DNA of 64,000 bases from Paracoccaceae bacterium (GTDB lineage Bacteria; Pseudomonadota; Alphaproteobacteria; Rhodobacterales; Rhodobacteraceae): assembly GCA_020446815.1 (NCBI GenBank), contig JAGRDY010000023.1, forward strand, positions 1-64,000. The letters run 5' to 3'. Both the position numbers and the translations under genes were made by a program. The stretch's first letter is position 1, and every line of letters starts with the position of its first letter. The notes under the pieces were generated by a model, which did not search any database, was not told the DNA's origin, and was given only the letters and a program-made list of their open reading frames with translations. Positions 1 through 8,679 of this stretch are shown piece after piece.

Positions 1-1104
1 CTTGGCGTCAAGGTCGGCGAGCCGGGCGAGCGGCACAAGGAATCGTTCCGCTCGGCCGGTCTGGCGGCGGCGGCGGGCGGTGTCACCACGATCATCGCGC
101 GGCCCGATACCGCGACCTGCATCGACACGCCCGAGACGCTCGAATTCGTCACCCGCCGCGCGGCGGAGGCAAGCCCCGTGCGCATCCGCCACATGGCCGC
201 GCTCACCAAGGGCCGCGCCGGGCGCGAGATGACCGAGATCGGCTTTCTGATCGACGCGGGCGCCGTCGCCTTTACCGATTGCGACCATGTCGTCACCGAT
301 ACCAAGGTGCTGTCGCGCGCGCTGAGCTATGCGAAATCGCTCGGCGCGCTCGTCATCGGCCACCCGCAGGAACCGGGGCTGTCGGCGGGCGCGGCAACCA
401 CCTCGGGCAAGTTCGCCAGCCTGCGCGGCCTGCCCGGCGTGTCGCCGATGGCCGAGCGCATCGGCTTCGACCGCGACATGGGGCTGGTCGAGATGACGGG
501 CGCGCGCTACCACTTCGACCAGATCACCACCTCCCGCGCCCTGCCGCCTCTTGAGCGCGCCAAGGCCAACGGGTTCGACATCACCGCCGGCACCTCGATC
601 CACCACCTCACGCTCAATGAATTCGACGTGGGTGACTATCGCACCTTCTTCAAGGTCAAGCCGCCCTTGCGCAGCGAGGATGACCGCCTGGCCGCGGTGG
701 CGGCGGTGGCCTCGGGTCTCATCGACATCATCTCGTCGATGCACACACCGCAAGACGAGGAATCGAAGCGCCTGCCCTATGAGGAGGCTGCAAGCGGCGC
801 GGTGGCATTGGAGACGTTCCTGCCCGCCGCGATGCGGCTTTACCACGCGGGGCAGTTGAGCCTGCCGCAGCTTTTCCGGGCTATGGCACTCAACCCCGCG
901 CGCCGCCTGGGCCTGCCGCAAGGGCGGCTTGCCCGGGGCGCGCCCGCCGATCTGGTGCTTTTCGATCCGGATGCCCCCTTCGTGCTCGACCGATTCACGC
1001 TTCGCTCCAAATCGAAGAACACCCCTTTTGACGGCCAAAGAATGGAAGGCAAGGTGCTGGCCACTTTCGTCGGCGGCAGCCAGGTTTTCGGAAAGGAGGG
1101 TTAG
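1..1104 (+). CDS. pyrC: Dihydroorotase-like protein (class I family), 5' end missing
   Basis: The reading frame is open from the first base, so the N-terminus with the HxH metal motif lies outside the window. The visible part has the family's GERHKES segment, an FTD turn, HHLTLNE and the C-terminal ALNPARRLGL/ADLVLFDPD block, which fix it as a class I dihydroorotase (pyrimidine synthesis, carbamoyl-aspartate to dihydroorotate). Two catalytic positions look replaced. The usual HxSt metal histidine is Gln (codon 520-522) and the DHAP aspartate is Met (codon 739-741, context SSMHTPQD). It may therefore be a non-catalytic PyrC-prime type partner of aspartate carbamoyltransferase. plsY follows after 2 bp. 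Confidence 0.85.
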   Translation, partial: LGVKVGEPGERHKESFRSAGLAAAAGGVTTIIARPDTATCIDTPETLEFVTRRAAEASPVRIRHMAALTKGRAGREMTEIGFLIDAGAVAFTDCDHVVTDTKVLSRALSYAKSLGALVIGHPQEPGLSAGAATTSGKFASLRGLPGVSPMAERIGFDRDMGLVEMTGARYHFDQITTSRALPPLERAKANGFDITAGTSIHHLTLNEFDVGDYRTFFKVKPPLRSEDDRLAAVAAVASGLIDIISSMHTPQDEESKRLPYEEAASGAVALETFLPAAMRLYHAGQLSLPQLFRAMALNPARRLGLPQGRLARGAPADLVLFDPDAPFVLDRFTLRSKSKNTPFDGQRMEGKVLATFVGGSQVFGKEG

Positions 1105-1106
1105 CG

Positions 1107-1712
1107 ATGCCCATCATCGAAACCGGTTGGCCGGCGCTCCTGATCACGGCGATCCTGGCCTATCTTCTGGGGTCGGTGCCCTTTGGTATCGTCATCACCA
1201 GGGTAATGGGGCTGGGCGACCTTCGGCGGATCGGGTCGGGCAATATCGGTGCAACCAATGTGTTGCGCACCGGCAGCAAGCCCGCGGCGGCGGCAACATT
1301 GCTGCTCGACAGTGGCAAGGGCGCCATCGCGGTGCTGCTGGCGCGCGGGGCGCTGGGCGGGGATGCGGCGCAACTGGCGGGGCTGTGCGCCTTTCTCGGC
1401 CATCTCTTTCCTGCCTGGCTGGGCTTCAGGGGCGGCAAGGGCGTGGCCACGTTCCTCGGTATCCTTCTGGCGCTGGCCTGGCCTGTCGGGATCGCCGTCT
1501 GCGCCACCTGGGCCGCGGCGGCGGCGATATTTCGCATCTCTTCGCTGGCGGCGCTGGTGTCTGCCGCCCTGGCTGGCGTCTGGGCGGCGTTTCTCGGCTA
1601 TGGCGCGATGGTCGCGCTGATCGTGATCATGGCGACACTGGTCTATTACAGACACCTGCCCAACATCGAGCGCATCCGCGCCGGAACAGAACCGAAAATC
1701 GGCCGGAAATGA
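1107..1712 (+). CDS. plsY: Glycerol-3-phosphate acyltransferase PlsY
   Basis: This 201-aa integral membrane protein has the PlsY signature motifs: GSVPFG near residue 21, GSGNIGATNVLR at about 49-60, and the loop GHLFPAWLGFRGGKGVATFLG at about 97-117. PlsY transfers an acyl group from acyl-phosphate to glycerol-3-phosphate, the first step of phospholipid synthesis. Several hydrophobic helices fill the rest and the length is normal for the family. It begins 2 bp after the dihydroorotase-like gene and is probably co-transcribed with it. It ends convergently with gshA, separated by 7 bp. Confidence 0.95.
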   Translation: MPIIETGWPALLITAILAYLLGSVPFGIVITRVMGLGDLRRIGSGNIGATNVLRTGSKPAAAATLLLDSGKGAIAVLLARGALGGDAAQLAGLCAFLGHLFPAWLGFRGGKGVATFLGILLALAWPVGIAVCATWAAAAAIFRISSLAALVSAALAGVWAAFLGYGAMVALIVIMATLVYYRHLPNIERIRAGTEPKIGRK

Positions 1713-1719
1713 GCGCCGG

Positions 1720-3090
1720 TCAATAGCTGTATTCGCCGTAGATCCGGGTCAGATCGCCGTTCCAGTCGCCGTGATACTTGTCGAGCAACTCATCCGCGGG
1801 GGTTTTGCCGCTGTCGATGCTTTCCTGCAAGGCGTTCAGAAAATGCGTTTCGTCAGGCACCAACCCACCCGCCCCCGGGCGGGCACGGGCCTTCAGACCG
1901 GATTCGGCAATCGCCACCACTTCGCGCGCCAGATCATGCATCTTCACGCCGCCAAATTCGGCCTGCAACCCGTCGACGCTGGCCGCTACACGCAACCCCT
2001 CGCGCGTTTCGGTATCCCAGTTCCTGGCGATATCCCAGGCGGCATCCAGCGCGCCTTGATCATAGATCAGCCCGACCCAGAAGGCGGGCAGCGCACAAAG
2101 CCTGCGCCAGGGCCCGCCGTCAGCCCCGCGCATTTCTATAAATTTCTTCACCCGGGCCTCGGGAAAGACCGTGGTCATGTGATCGGCCCAATCGGAAAGC
2201 GTGGGCTTTTCACCGGGCAGCGCGGGCAGTTGCCCGCTCAGAAAATCGCGGAAGGACTGGCCCAGGGCGTTGATGTATTTGCCGTCGCGAAAGACGAAGT
2301 ACATCGGCACATCAAGAACATAGTCGACATAGCGCTCGAACCCCATGCCTTCCTCGAAGAAAAACGGCAGCATGCCGGTGCGCGCCGGATCAAGATCGCG
2401 CCAGATCCGCGACCGCCAGGATTTGTGGCCGTTCGGCTTGCCCTCGAAAAACGGCGAATTGGCGAACAGCGCCGTTGCCACCGGTTGCAGCGCCAGCGCC
2501 ACACGCATCTTCTGCACCATGTCCGCTTCGGAGGCGAAATCGAGATTGACCTGCACCGTGCAGGTGCGGCGCATCATCTGGGTGCCGTGCGTGCCGACGG
2601 CCTGCATATAACTGTCCATCAGTTTGTAACGCCCCTTGGGCATCAGCGGCATGTCTTCATGGGTCCAGATCGGGGCTGCGCCGAGGCCGATGAACCCGAC
2701 GCCGATCTGGTCGGCAATGGCCCTGACTTCGGCCAGATGGGTATTCACTTCGTCACAGGTCTGATGCACCGTTTCCAGGGGCGCGCCGGAAAGTTCGAAC
2801 TGCCCGCCGGGTTCGAGACTGATATTGGCGCGATCCTTGTTCAGGCCGATGATGTTGCCCTGCTCTTCGACGGGCGCCCAGCCGAAACGGTCGCGCATGC
2901 CCTCCAGCATCGCCCTGATGCTGCGCGTGCCATCATAGGGGATGGGCAGCAGGCTGTCCTTGCAATAGCCAAACTTTTCATGCTCGGTGCCGATGCGCCA
3001 GTCGTCCTTGGGTTTGCAGCCCGAAGCCATGTATTCGGCAAGCTGGCCGAAATGTTCGATCGGGCCGCCGCCTGACTGGGGAATGGACAT
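1720..3090 (-). CDS. gshA: Glutamate-cysteine ligase (plant/alphaproteobacterial type)
   Basis: The 456-aa protein carries GTEHEKFGY near residue 34, SLEPGGQFELSGAPLETVHQT near 90-110 and a QVNLDF motif near 180. These mark the plant-type glutamate-cysteine ligase family used by alphaproteobacteria. It catalyses the ATP-dependent first step of glutathione synthesis in the cytosol. The frame is open four codons further upstream, but MSIPQSGGG is the usual N-terminus, so the start is placed at 3090. It is convergent with plsY. The S-formylglutathione hydrolase at 12.9 kb also depends on glutathione. Confidence 0.94.
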   Translation of the reverse strand: MSIPQSGGGPIEHFGQLAEYMASGCKPKDDWRIGTEHEKFGYCKDSLLPIPYDGTRSIRAMLEGMRDRFGWAPVEEQGNIIGLNKDRANISLEPGGQFELSGAPLETVHQTCDEVNTHLAEVRAIADQIGVGFIGLGAAPIWTHEDMPLMPKGRYKLMDSYMQAVGTHGTQMMRRTCTVQVNLDFASEADMVQKMRVALALQPVATALFANSPFFEGKPNGHKSWRSRIWRDLDPARTGMLPFFFEEGMGFERYVDYVLDVPMYFVFRDGKYINALGQSFRDFLSGQLPALPGEKPTLSDWADHMTTVFPEARVKKFIEMRGADGGPWRRLCALPAFWVGLIYDQGALDAAWDIARNWDTETREGLRVAASVDGLQAEFGGVKMHDLAREVVAIAESGLKARARPGAGGLVPDETHFLNALQESIDSGKTPADELLDKYHGDWNGDLTRIYGEYSY

Positions 3091-3188
3091 GATGAGCCTC
3101 AATCGTGATTGGCATTTTAGAAGGGTTAGACCTGCGGCGATGCGGCCGCCAAGTCAAGACCACGCAAAGCGGATTTTTTGCCGCAGGG

Positions 3189-3725
3189 TCACGACAATTC
3201 GCGGCCGGGCAGATAGTTTTTCTTCGGTGGCCGGTTTCTTTGCCAGAGCGGCAGCGTCGTGACGCCACGATCCAGCGCCTCCGCCACAAGTGCCATGTCG
3301 ATCCCCGGCAATGCGGCAAAGGCGTCGAAAAGTTTTTCGGCACCCGATGCGGTCGTCGGAATGAGCAGGACTTCGCCCCTGATCGTTTTCAACCGCCACT
3401 GGCGTGTTTCGTGCCATTGCGCGAGGCGCAATTCAACGACATCGTTCAACGCGATGAACCCGCCGAAAGTCGGGCCGAAATAGCCCAGCTGGCCTTCGTC
3501 TATTTCGACCACGCCAGGTGCGGAAATCGCCCTGAAGAAGCGCATGCGCCGATAGGCGATGGTTCCCCATCCCAGCGCCGTCGCAACTGCCGCGACCCCG
3601 ATCGGCACCAGGATCCACCCCCCAAGAACCACCAGCCAGAGACCGGCCAGGCCAAGCCCGCCAGCCGCGCATATTTCGCGCCAGCGCAGGAACGAAGCGG
3701 CGACTTCGGGCCTGATCAGGCTCAC
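3189..3725 (-). CDS. Conserved hypothetical membrane protein
   Basis: I do not recognise a named family. The 178-aa product has two closely spaced hydrophobic helices near residues 20-57, giving a hairpin in the membrane. A mostly beta, soluble part follows (about 65-160; VVEIDEGQLGYFGPTFGGFIALNDVVEL) that resembles bacterial PH-like folds, as an inference only. Its start overlaps the stop of rsmE by 4 bp on the same strand, so the two are likely translationally coupled. Its role is unknown. Confidence 0.72.
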   Translation of the reverse strand: MSLIRPEVAASFLRWREICAAGGLGLAGLWLVVLGGWILVPIGVAAVATALGWGTIAYRRMRFFRAISAPGVVEIDEGQLGYFGPTFGGFIALNDVVELRLAQWHETRQWRLKTIRGEVLLIPTTASGAEKLFDAFAALPGIDMALVAEALDRGVTTLPLWQRNRPPKKNYLPGRELS

Positions 3726-4447
3726 CGCCAGTCCCCCAGGGCGGCTTGCCAGAGTGTTATTGCGGCGGCGGCAGCCGTATCGGCGCGCAATATCCGCGGC
3801 CCCAGTGAGACGGAAACCACATGCGGCAAGCTGCGCAGCCGCGCCTTTTCGGGTTCTGAAAACCCGCCTTCCGGGCCGATCAGGATTGCCCAGGCGCCGG
3901 GTCGCGCATTGGCCAGCGCCGCCGCCGCACCCGCCAGGCTTTCATCGGCCCAAAGGATTCTGCGATCGCCATCCCAGTCTGCCAGCAATCGCGGCAGGGA
4001 AATCAGGCCGCGAACTTCCGGCACGAAGGTTGCGCCGCATTGTTCGGCCGCCTCGAGCGCATGTGCCTGCAACCGATCCTGCCGGACCCTTTCGGAATTG
4101 GTGAAATCGGTATGCACGGGAACGATGCGGGCGACGCCCAGTTCCGTTGCCTTTTCAACGATGAAATCCGTCCGCGCCTTTTTGACCGGCGCGAACAGCA
4201 GCCACAGATCGGGCGGCATCAGTTGCGGCCCGGATTGTTCGAGGCATGTCAGAGAGCCTGTGCGCTTGCCGGTCTCCGTCACCTCGGCCAGCCATTCGCC
4301 TTCGCGACCGTTGAACACCAGCAGCCGCGAACCGGCCCCTTGCCGCATCACACCAAAAAGATAGTGGGCCTGGGGCCCGGTCAACGGAACCGATTGCCCC
4401 ACGCCCAGGGGGTGGTCTACAAACAATCTGATTTTTGCCGCCGTCAT
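3722..4447 (-). CDS. rsmE: 16S rRNA (uracil-1498-N3)-methyltransferase RsmE
   Basis: This is a SPOUT-type methyltransferase of about 241 aa. It has the N-terminal PUA-like region (RLFVDHPL, VMRQGAGSRLLVFNG), KKARTDFIVEKATELGV in the middle, and the trefoil-knot AdoMet site AILIGPEGGFSEPE followed by LGPRILRADTAAAAAI. It methylates U1498 of 16S rRNA. I place the start at MTAAKIRLF rather than ten codons upstream, which leaves a 12-bp gap to the divergent ubiA start. The downstream membrane protein overlaps its stop. Confidence 0.94.
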   Translation of the reverse strand: MTAAKIRLFVDHPLGVGQSVPLTGPQAHYLFGVMRQGAGSRLLVFNGREGEWLAEVTETGKRTGSLTCLEQSGPQLMPPDLWLLFAPVKKARTDFIVEKATELGVARIVPVHTDFTNSERVRQDRLQAHALEAAEQCGATFVPEVRGLISLPRLLADWDGDRRILWADESLAGAAAALANARPGAWAILIGPEGGFSEPEKARLRSLPHVVSVSLGPRILRADTAAAAAITLWQAALGDWR

Positions 4448-4459
4448 GAGGCCGAACTT

Positions 4460-5425
4460 ATGAGCCCGACCGACCAAAAGCCAGTGCCTGCGGGCCAGGT
4501 TTCCGACGCGCCACGAAACAATTGGGTGGACAGGCGCGCGCCGGAATTCGCCCGGCCCTATTTGCGCCTGTCCCGGGCGGACCGGCCCATTGGCACCTGG
4601 CTGCTGCTTTTGCCCTGCTGGTGGGGTGTGGCGTTGGCCGCATCGGTCAGCGGCTGGCGGCTCTGGGATTTATGGATAATCCTCGGCTGCGCCCTGGGTG
4701 CGTGGCTGATGCGCGGCGCAGGGTGCACCTGGAACGACATTACCGACCGCGATTTTGATGCCGCCGTGGCGCGCACGCGGTCGCGGCCCATTCCTTCGGG
4801 GCAGGTCACGGTACGCCAGGCGTTTATCTGGATGGCCATGCAGATGCTGATCGCGGGTCTGGTGCTGTTCAGTTACAATTCAGTGGCCGTGATCCTGGGA
4901 TTGGCGTCGCTTGCATTGGTTGCCGTCTATCCCTTCGCCAAACGGTTCACCTGGTGGCCGCAGATGTTTTTGGGTCTGGCCTTCAACTGGGGCGCTTTGC
5001 TGGCCTATGCCGCCCATGCCGGGCAACTGGCACTGCCCGCGCTGTTTCTCTATTTGTCGGGCATTGCCTGGACGCTGTTTTACGACACGATCTATGCACA
5101 TCAGGACAAAGAGGATGATGTGTTGATCGGGGTGAAATCGACGGCCCGGCTCTTTGAGGAACGAACCGGCAAATGGCTGAGCATCTTCCTGATCCTGTCT
5201 GTCCTGCTTATGGCCCTGGCGATACTCATCGCGTTGCTGCCTTCTGCCGGCCCGCTCAAGCTTGGCGTCGCGCTTGTCGCGCCCTGGGGTCTGGGTTGGC
5301 ACCTCCTGTGGCAGATGCGCCAGCTTGACATCAACGATCCCGCCAATTGCCTGCGGATCTTTCGGCGCAATCGCGATGCCGGTCTGATCGCTGCGCTGTT
5401 TCTTGCTGGCGCGGCTTTCCTGTGA
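4460..5425 (+). CDS. ubiA: 4-hydroxybenzoate polyprenyltransferase UbiA
   Basis: The 321-aa multi-pass membrane prenyltransferase carries the Asp-rich motif NDITDRDFD near residue 94 and the second motif YDTIYAHQDKEDD near residue 210, with RPIPSGQVT between them. It attaches the polyprenyl tail to 4-hydroxybenzoate in ubiquinone synthesis. The frame is open much further upstream across rsmE, but the ATG at 4460, facing rsmE, gives the normal length. The BON/OmpA protein follows about 66 bp downstream. Confidence 0.94.
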   Translation: MSPTDQKPVPAGQVSDAPRNNWVDRRAPEFARPYLRLSRADRPIGTWLLLLPCWWGVALAASVSGWRLWDLWIILGCALGAWLMRGAGCTWNDITDRDFDAAVARTRSRPIPSGQVTVRQAFIWMAMQMLIAGLVLFSYNSVAVILGLASLALVAVYPFAKRFTWWPQMFLGLAFNWGALLAYAAHAGQLALPALFLYLSGIAWTLFYDTIYAHQDKEDDVLIGVKSTARLFEERTGKWLSIFLILSVLLMALAILIALLPSAGPLKLGVALVAPWGLGWHLLWQMRQLDINDPANCLRIFRRNRDAGLIAALFLAGAAFL

Positions 5426-5491
5426 TTGATCCGGGCGAAGGGCGCGCTTAAGGAGAATGCGTCAACGCATCGGCGAAAGTCCCGTGATCAT

Positions 5492-7432
5492 ATGCGCCTG
5501 CCCCTGAAAGCTATTGCACCTGCCGCTTTTGGCCTTGCCGGCGTGCTGTCGTTTGTTGCCGCAACCCTGGCCGCCGGCATTGTCGAAAACCGTTCCGCTG
5601 ACGGTATCCGCAGGGCGTTGTCGCAGGCCGGTCTTGGTTGGGCCGATGTGGGTACGGACGGACTCCGGGTATTTCTGACCGGCACCGCTCCGACTGAATC
5701 CGAACGGTTTCACGCCTTGAAAATTGCCGGGGGCATCGTTGATGCGGATCGGTTGACAGATTTGATGGACGTCGTCGATGCGGCGGGCTTACAGGCCCCG
5801 GAGTTTTCGATCGAGATTTTACGCAATGACGACGGGATATCGCTCATCGGGCTGATCCCCGAAGAGGCGGAACGGGCCGACATCCTCGCAGGCCTTCCGA
5901 AGCCTGCCGGTGACGGCACCGTTACCGATATGCTTGAAACCGCCGACTACCCGGTGCCAGAAGGTTGGAGCGCCGCCGTCTCATTCGGCCTGAAGGCCCT
6001 GGCACAGCTTCCCCGATCAAAGATATCGATCACGCCACGGCGGGTTTCGGTCACCGCCATCAGCGACAGCGCTGCTGAAAAGGCACGTCTCGAATCTGAA
6101 CTGGCGCGCAAGGCGCCGCGTGGCTTGCATCTGGCGCTCGATATTTCGGCGCCCCGCCCGGTCATCGCCCCCTTTACCCTGCGTTTTCTGGTAGGTGACG
6201 AAGGGGCGCGTTTTGATGCCTGCTCGGCCGAAAATGAGCGATCGCGCGACCGCATCCAGGCGGCGGCAGCAAACGCGGGCGTCATTGGCAAGACGAAATG
6301 CACCATCGGCCTTGGCGTGCCGACCCCCGCCTGGGCTGATGCTGTCGTCATGGGGCTTGCGGCGATAAAGGAACTTGGCGCGGGGTCGATCACCTTTTCT
6401 GACGCCGACATTTCCCTCATCGCAGATGCAACTGTGTCGCAGGCCGACTTTGACCGCGTTGTGGGTGAGTTGGAGTCCAACCTGCCGGATGTCTTTTCGC
6501 TACATGCCCTTCTCACCCCGCCCGAAGTTTCACCGCAAGCGGAACGCAAGGCTCTCGAATTCCGGGCCACCCTGAACGACGCGGGCCGCGTGGATATGCG
6601 CGGACGTATCGGCGACGCAATGTCGCGTAAAGCGATCAAGAACTTTGCCCTGTCACGGTTCGGCTCCGAAGAGGTCTATGCCGCGACCAGGCTTGACCCC
6701 GATGTTCCCAAGGGTTGGCCATTGCGGGTACTGTCGGCGCTTGAGGCCTTGAGCGAACTCAGCAGCGGCGAGGCTGTCGTGCAGCCCGATTCGATACGGA
6801 TTTCCGGTGTCACTGGCGCGACAGGCACAAGCGACACGATTTCGCGCATCCTGTCAGACAGGCTCGGAACGGGAGAGGACTACGATCTGGACATACGCTA
6901 TGACCCGGCGCTCGACCCGCTGTTGCGGCTGCCCAGCGCGGAAGAATGCGTCGCCGATATCAATGCGCTTCTTTCAGCCCACAAGATCAACTTTGAGCCA
7001 GGATCCGCCCAGATAGCGGCGGATGCCAAGGAGACGATCGATCAACTGGCCGAACGGATGAAAGACTGTTCGGATTTCCCCATGGAAATCAGCGGCCACA
7101 CCGACAGTCAGGGGCGTGAAGAAATGAACCTTGCCCTGAGCCGTGATCGTGCCCGCGCGGTTATCGCCGCCTTGATGTCGCGCCGGGTTCTGACCGGAAA
7201 TCTGATCCCCGAAGGTTACGGTGAAACGCAACCAGTCGGCGACAATGCCACCGAAGAAGGCCGCGAAGCCAATCGCCGCATAGAATTCCGGCTGCTGGAC
7301 AGGAGCGACCTGGAGGCAATAGCCGCAAGCGATGCCGAGGAAGGGTCGCAGGCCGCGATGGGCGCTGTCACGGTATCGGCGCCTGACGAGAACACGCTTC
7401 GGCCCAGGAAAAGACCCGATGACGCACCCTGA
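5492..7432 (+). CDS. OmpA-family envelope protein with BON-like repeats
   Basis: The 646-aa protein starts with a hydrophobic signal or anchor (residues 3-28, MRLPLKAIAPAAFGLAGVL). A long region of BON-like repeats follows; one segment reads GIRRALSQAGLGWADV with GLRVFLTGTAP. The end is a peptidoglycan-binding OmpA C-terminal domain (INFEPGSAQIAADA, ISGHTDSQG, NLALSRDRARAV, NRRIEFRL at about 505-625). The arrangement recalls mycobacterial OmpATb/ArfA, which joins BON and OmpA domains. It probably links the inner membrane or periplasm to the cell wall. The ATG at 5492 directly precedes the signal-like stretch, so I chose it over an in-frame TTG at 5426. Confidence 0.85.
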   Translation: MRLPLKAIAPAAFGLAGVLSFVAATLAAGIVENRSADGIRRALSQAGLGWADVGTDGLRVFLTGTAPTESERFHALKIAGGIVDADRLTDLMDVVDAAGLQAPEFSIEILRNDDGISLIGLIPEEAERADILAGLPKPAGDGTVTDMLETADYPVPEGWSAAVSFGLKALAQLPRSKISITPRRVSVTAISDSAAEKARLESELARKAPRGLHLALDISAPRPVIAPFTLRFLVGDEGARFDACSAENERSRDRIQAAAANAGVIGKTKCTIGLGVPTPAWADAVVMGLAAIKELGAGSITFSDADISLIADATVSQADFDRVVGELESNLPDVFSLHALLTPPEVSPQAERKALEFRATLNDAGRVDMRGRIGDAMSRKAIKNFALSRFGSEEVYAATRLDPDVPKGWPLRVLSALEALSELSSGEAVVQPDSIRISGVTGATGTSDTISRILSDRLGTGEDYDLDIRYDPALDPLLRLPSAEECVADINALLSAHKINFEPGSAQIAADAKETIDQLAERMKDCSDFPMEISGHTDSQGREEMNLALSRDRARAVIAALMSRRVLTGNLIPEGYGETQPVGDNATEEGREANRRIEFRLLDRSDLEAIAASDAEEGSQAAMGAVTVSAPDENTLRPRKRPDDAP

Positions 7433-7531
7433 GGCGTTTCGGGAAAACCCTGATCCATCAAGCATCGCCCAACGCCCAAGAGCGTCGAAGCCGTGGCAGG
7501 TTTCTGGTGGCTTCGGGTTTTTCGGAACGCC
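7431..7531. repeat. Dispersed intergenic repeat, family 1, copy A
   Basis: These 101 bases start at the stop codon of the OmpA-family gene and align without gaps to 18447-18547. By hand count 70 of 101 positions are identical; the best part is 7462-7531 (52 of 70), including GCATCGCC and CGTGGCAGG. Neither copy lies inside a recognisable gene. It could be a mobile repeat, a shared 3'-UTR element or a small RNA. Confidence 0.6.
7486..7522 (+). terminator. Putative intrinsic terminator after the OmpA-family gene
   Basis: CGAAGCC (7486-7492) pairs with GGCTTCG (7509-7515), followed by GG and five T residues. The spacing to the OmpA-family stop codon (54 bp) fits a terminator. It lies inside repeat copy A, but the stem is not preserved in copy B. 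Confidence 0.45.
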
Positions 7532-7536
7532 ATAGG

Positions 7537-7565
7537 CCGACAACCCCGCCGCTTAGGGTTGCCGG
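7537..7565. repeat. Imperfect inverted repeat
   Basis: CCGACAACCC (7537-7546) and GGGTTGCCGG (7556-7565) form a 10-bp stem with one mismatch and a 9-nt loop. There is no T tract. It could be a second hairpin at the end of the OmpA-family transcript or a leader element for the small gene at 7626. Confidence 0.35.
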
Positions 7566-7625
7566 GGTATCGCCAACGCGATATCGGGGGATCGATCAAG
7601 GCGCCTGGTACAAAAAAGCAAGGTC

Positions 7626-7952
7626 ATGAACAGAACGGAATTCATTTTCGCAACGGCGATCATTCTTTTCGTCGCCTTCGCTCTCGGCTGGTTCGCATGC
7701 TGGCTGATGCACCGGCTGACCCGCGTCACAAAGACGGAAATGGACGAACTGGAAAAAATGGCGCACGAACTGCATGAAGCGGAAGAAACCCGCGACCAGG
7801 CCTTGCAGTATATCGAAACACGCGAAGCGGAACTGACCAACCAGCTCAACCAGACCGGCGCCGAACTGCGCGCCGCCATGGAAGGCTTGCGCGATGCGCG
7901 CCAGGAGACCGAGGAACTGCGCGCCTATGTCGAACGGATAACCTCGGAATAG
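7626..7952 (+). CDS. Small membrane-anchored coiled-coil protein, unknown function
   Basis: The 108-aa protein has one N-terminal membrane helix (about residues 6-27, FIFATAIILFVAFALGWFACW). A charged, heptad-like helix fills the rest (about 38-105; EMDELEKMAHELHEAEETRDQ). No catalytic motif is visible. Similar short anchored coiled-coil proteins occur in Rhodobacterales, but I cannot name a family. It stands alone, with intergenic repeats upstream and convergent moaE downstream. A role in envelope organisation is only a guess. Confidence 0.65.
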   Translation: MNRTEFIFATAIILFVAFALGWFACWLMHRLTRVTKTEMDELEKMAHELHEAEETRDQALQYIETREAELTNQLNQTGAELRAAMEGLRDARQETEELRAYVERITSE

Positions 7953-7987
7953 GGCTGTTTTTCCCGGTCCTGACGCGGGACGTTTCG

Positions 7988-8434
7988 TCACCAACGGTCC
8001 AGCGCTTGTTCATCCTCCGCAATTGCGCTGACCCATGCGGCACCGTCGGCGGCAATTTCCTTTTTCCAGAACGGTGCGCGGGATTTCAGATAATCCATCA
8101 GGAACTCGGCCGCCTCGAATGCCGCGACGCGGTGACGGGCGGCCGTGGCGACCATCATGATCGCCTCGCCGGGTGTCAGTTTCCCGTGACGATGAACGAC
8201 CAGGACATCGTTCAAGCACCATCTGCGGCTGGCTTCGGCGGCAATCGCGCCAATAGCTTTTTCAGTCATGCCCGGATAATGCTCGATCTCCATTCTGACC
8301 AGCGACCCGCTGTCATCGCGCACCCGGCCAAGAAAAGCGACGACGGCGCCCGTGCTGCTGCCCCCCTGGCCGAAACCGGCACATTCCTTGCCAAAATCGA
8401 AAGGCTCTGCCTGTACGCGCACCGGCATCGTCAT
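7988..8434 (-). CDS. moaE: Molybdopterin synthase catalytic subunit MoaE
   Basis: The 148-aa MoaE homologue contains GAVVAFLGRVRD, IEHYPGMTEKAI and the C-terminal lysine-rich active site YLKSRAPFWKKE. MoaE with thiocarboxylated MoaD converts cyclic pyranopterin monophosphate to molybdopterin. The start overlaps the stop of moaD by 4 bp on the same strand, so the two subunits are translationally coupled. Confidence 0.95.
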   Translation of the reverse strand: MTMPVRVQAEPFDFGKECAGFGQGGSSTGAVVAFLGRVRDDSGSLVRMEIEHYPGMTEKAIGAIAAEASRRWCLNDVLVVHRHGKLTPGEAIMMVATAARHRVAAFEAAEFLMDYLKSRAPFWKKEIAADGAAWVSAIAEDEQALDRW

Positions 8435-8679
8435 CCACCGGTCATCGGCGGAAAAAACGCCACTTCCCGGATACCCTTCAACGGGGCGGAGAAATCGGCA
8501 AGTTCCTGATCAAGGGCGACGCGCAACGCGGAAACATCGGCAAAGGCCGCAGCATATCGGTCTTCTCGTGCGGTCAGCTCGGCGACAAGATCGGCCACTG
8601 TCAGGGCATTGGTCTCCACGCGTTCCTTTGGCAGGCCAATGCGTTCGCGGACCCAGGCAAAATAGAGCACATCGATCAT
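8431..8679 (-). CDS. moaD: Molybdopterin synthase sulfur carrier subunit MoaD
   Basis: This 82-aa ubiquitin-fold protein ends in the required Gly-Gly (PPMTGG), whose terminal carboxylate is thiolated to carry sulfur for molybdopterin. The N-terminus MIDVLYFAWVRERIG is typical. It lies between pgsA and moaE with 4-bp overlaps on both sides, so the three genes form one tight operon. Confidence 0.94.
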   Translation of the reverse strand: MIDVLYFAWVRERIGLPKERVETNALTVADLVAELTAREDRYAAAFADVSALRVALDQELADFSAPLKGIREVAFFPPMTGG

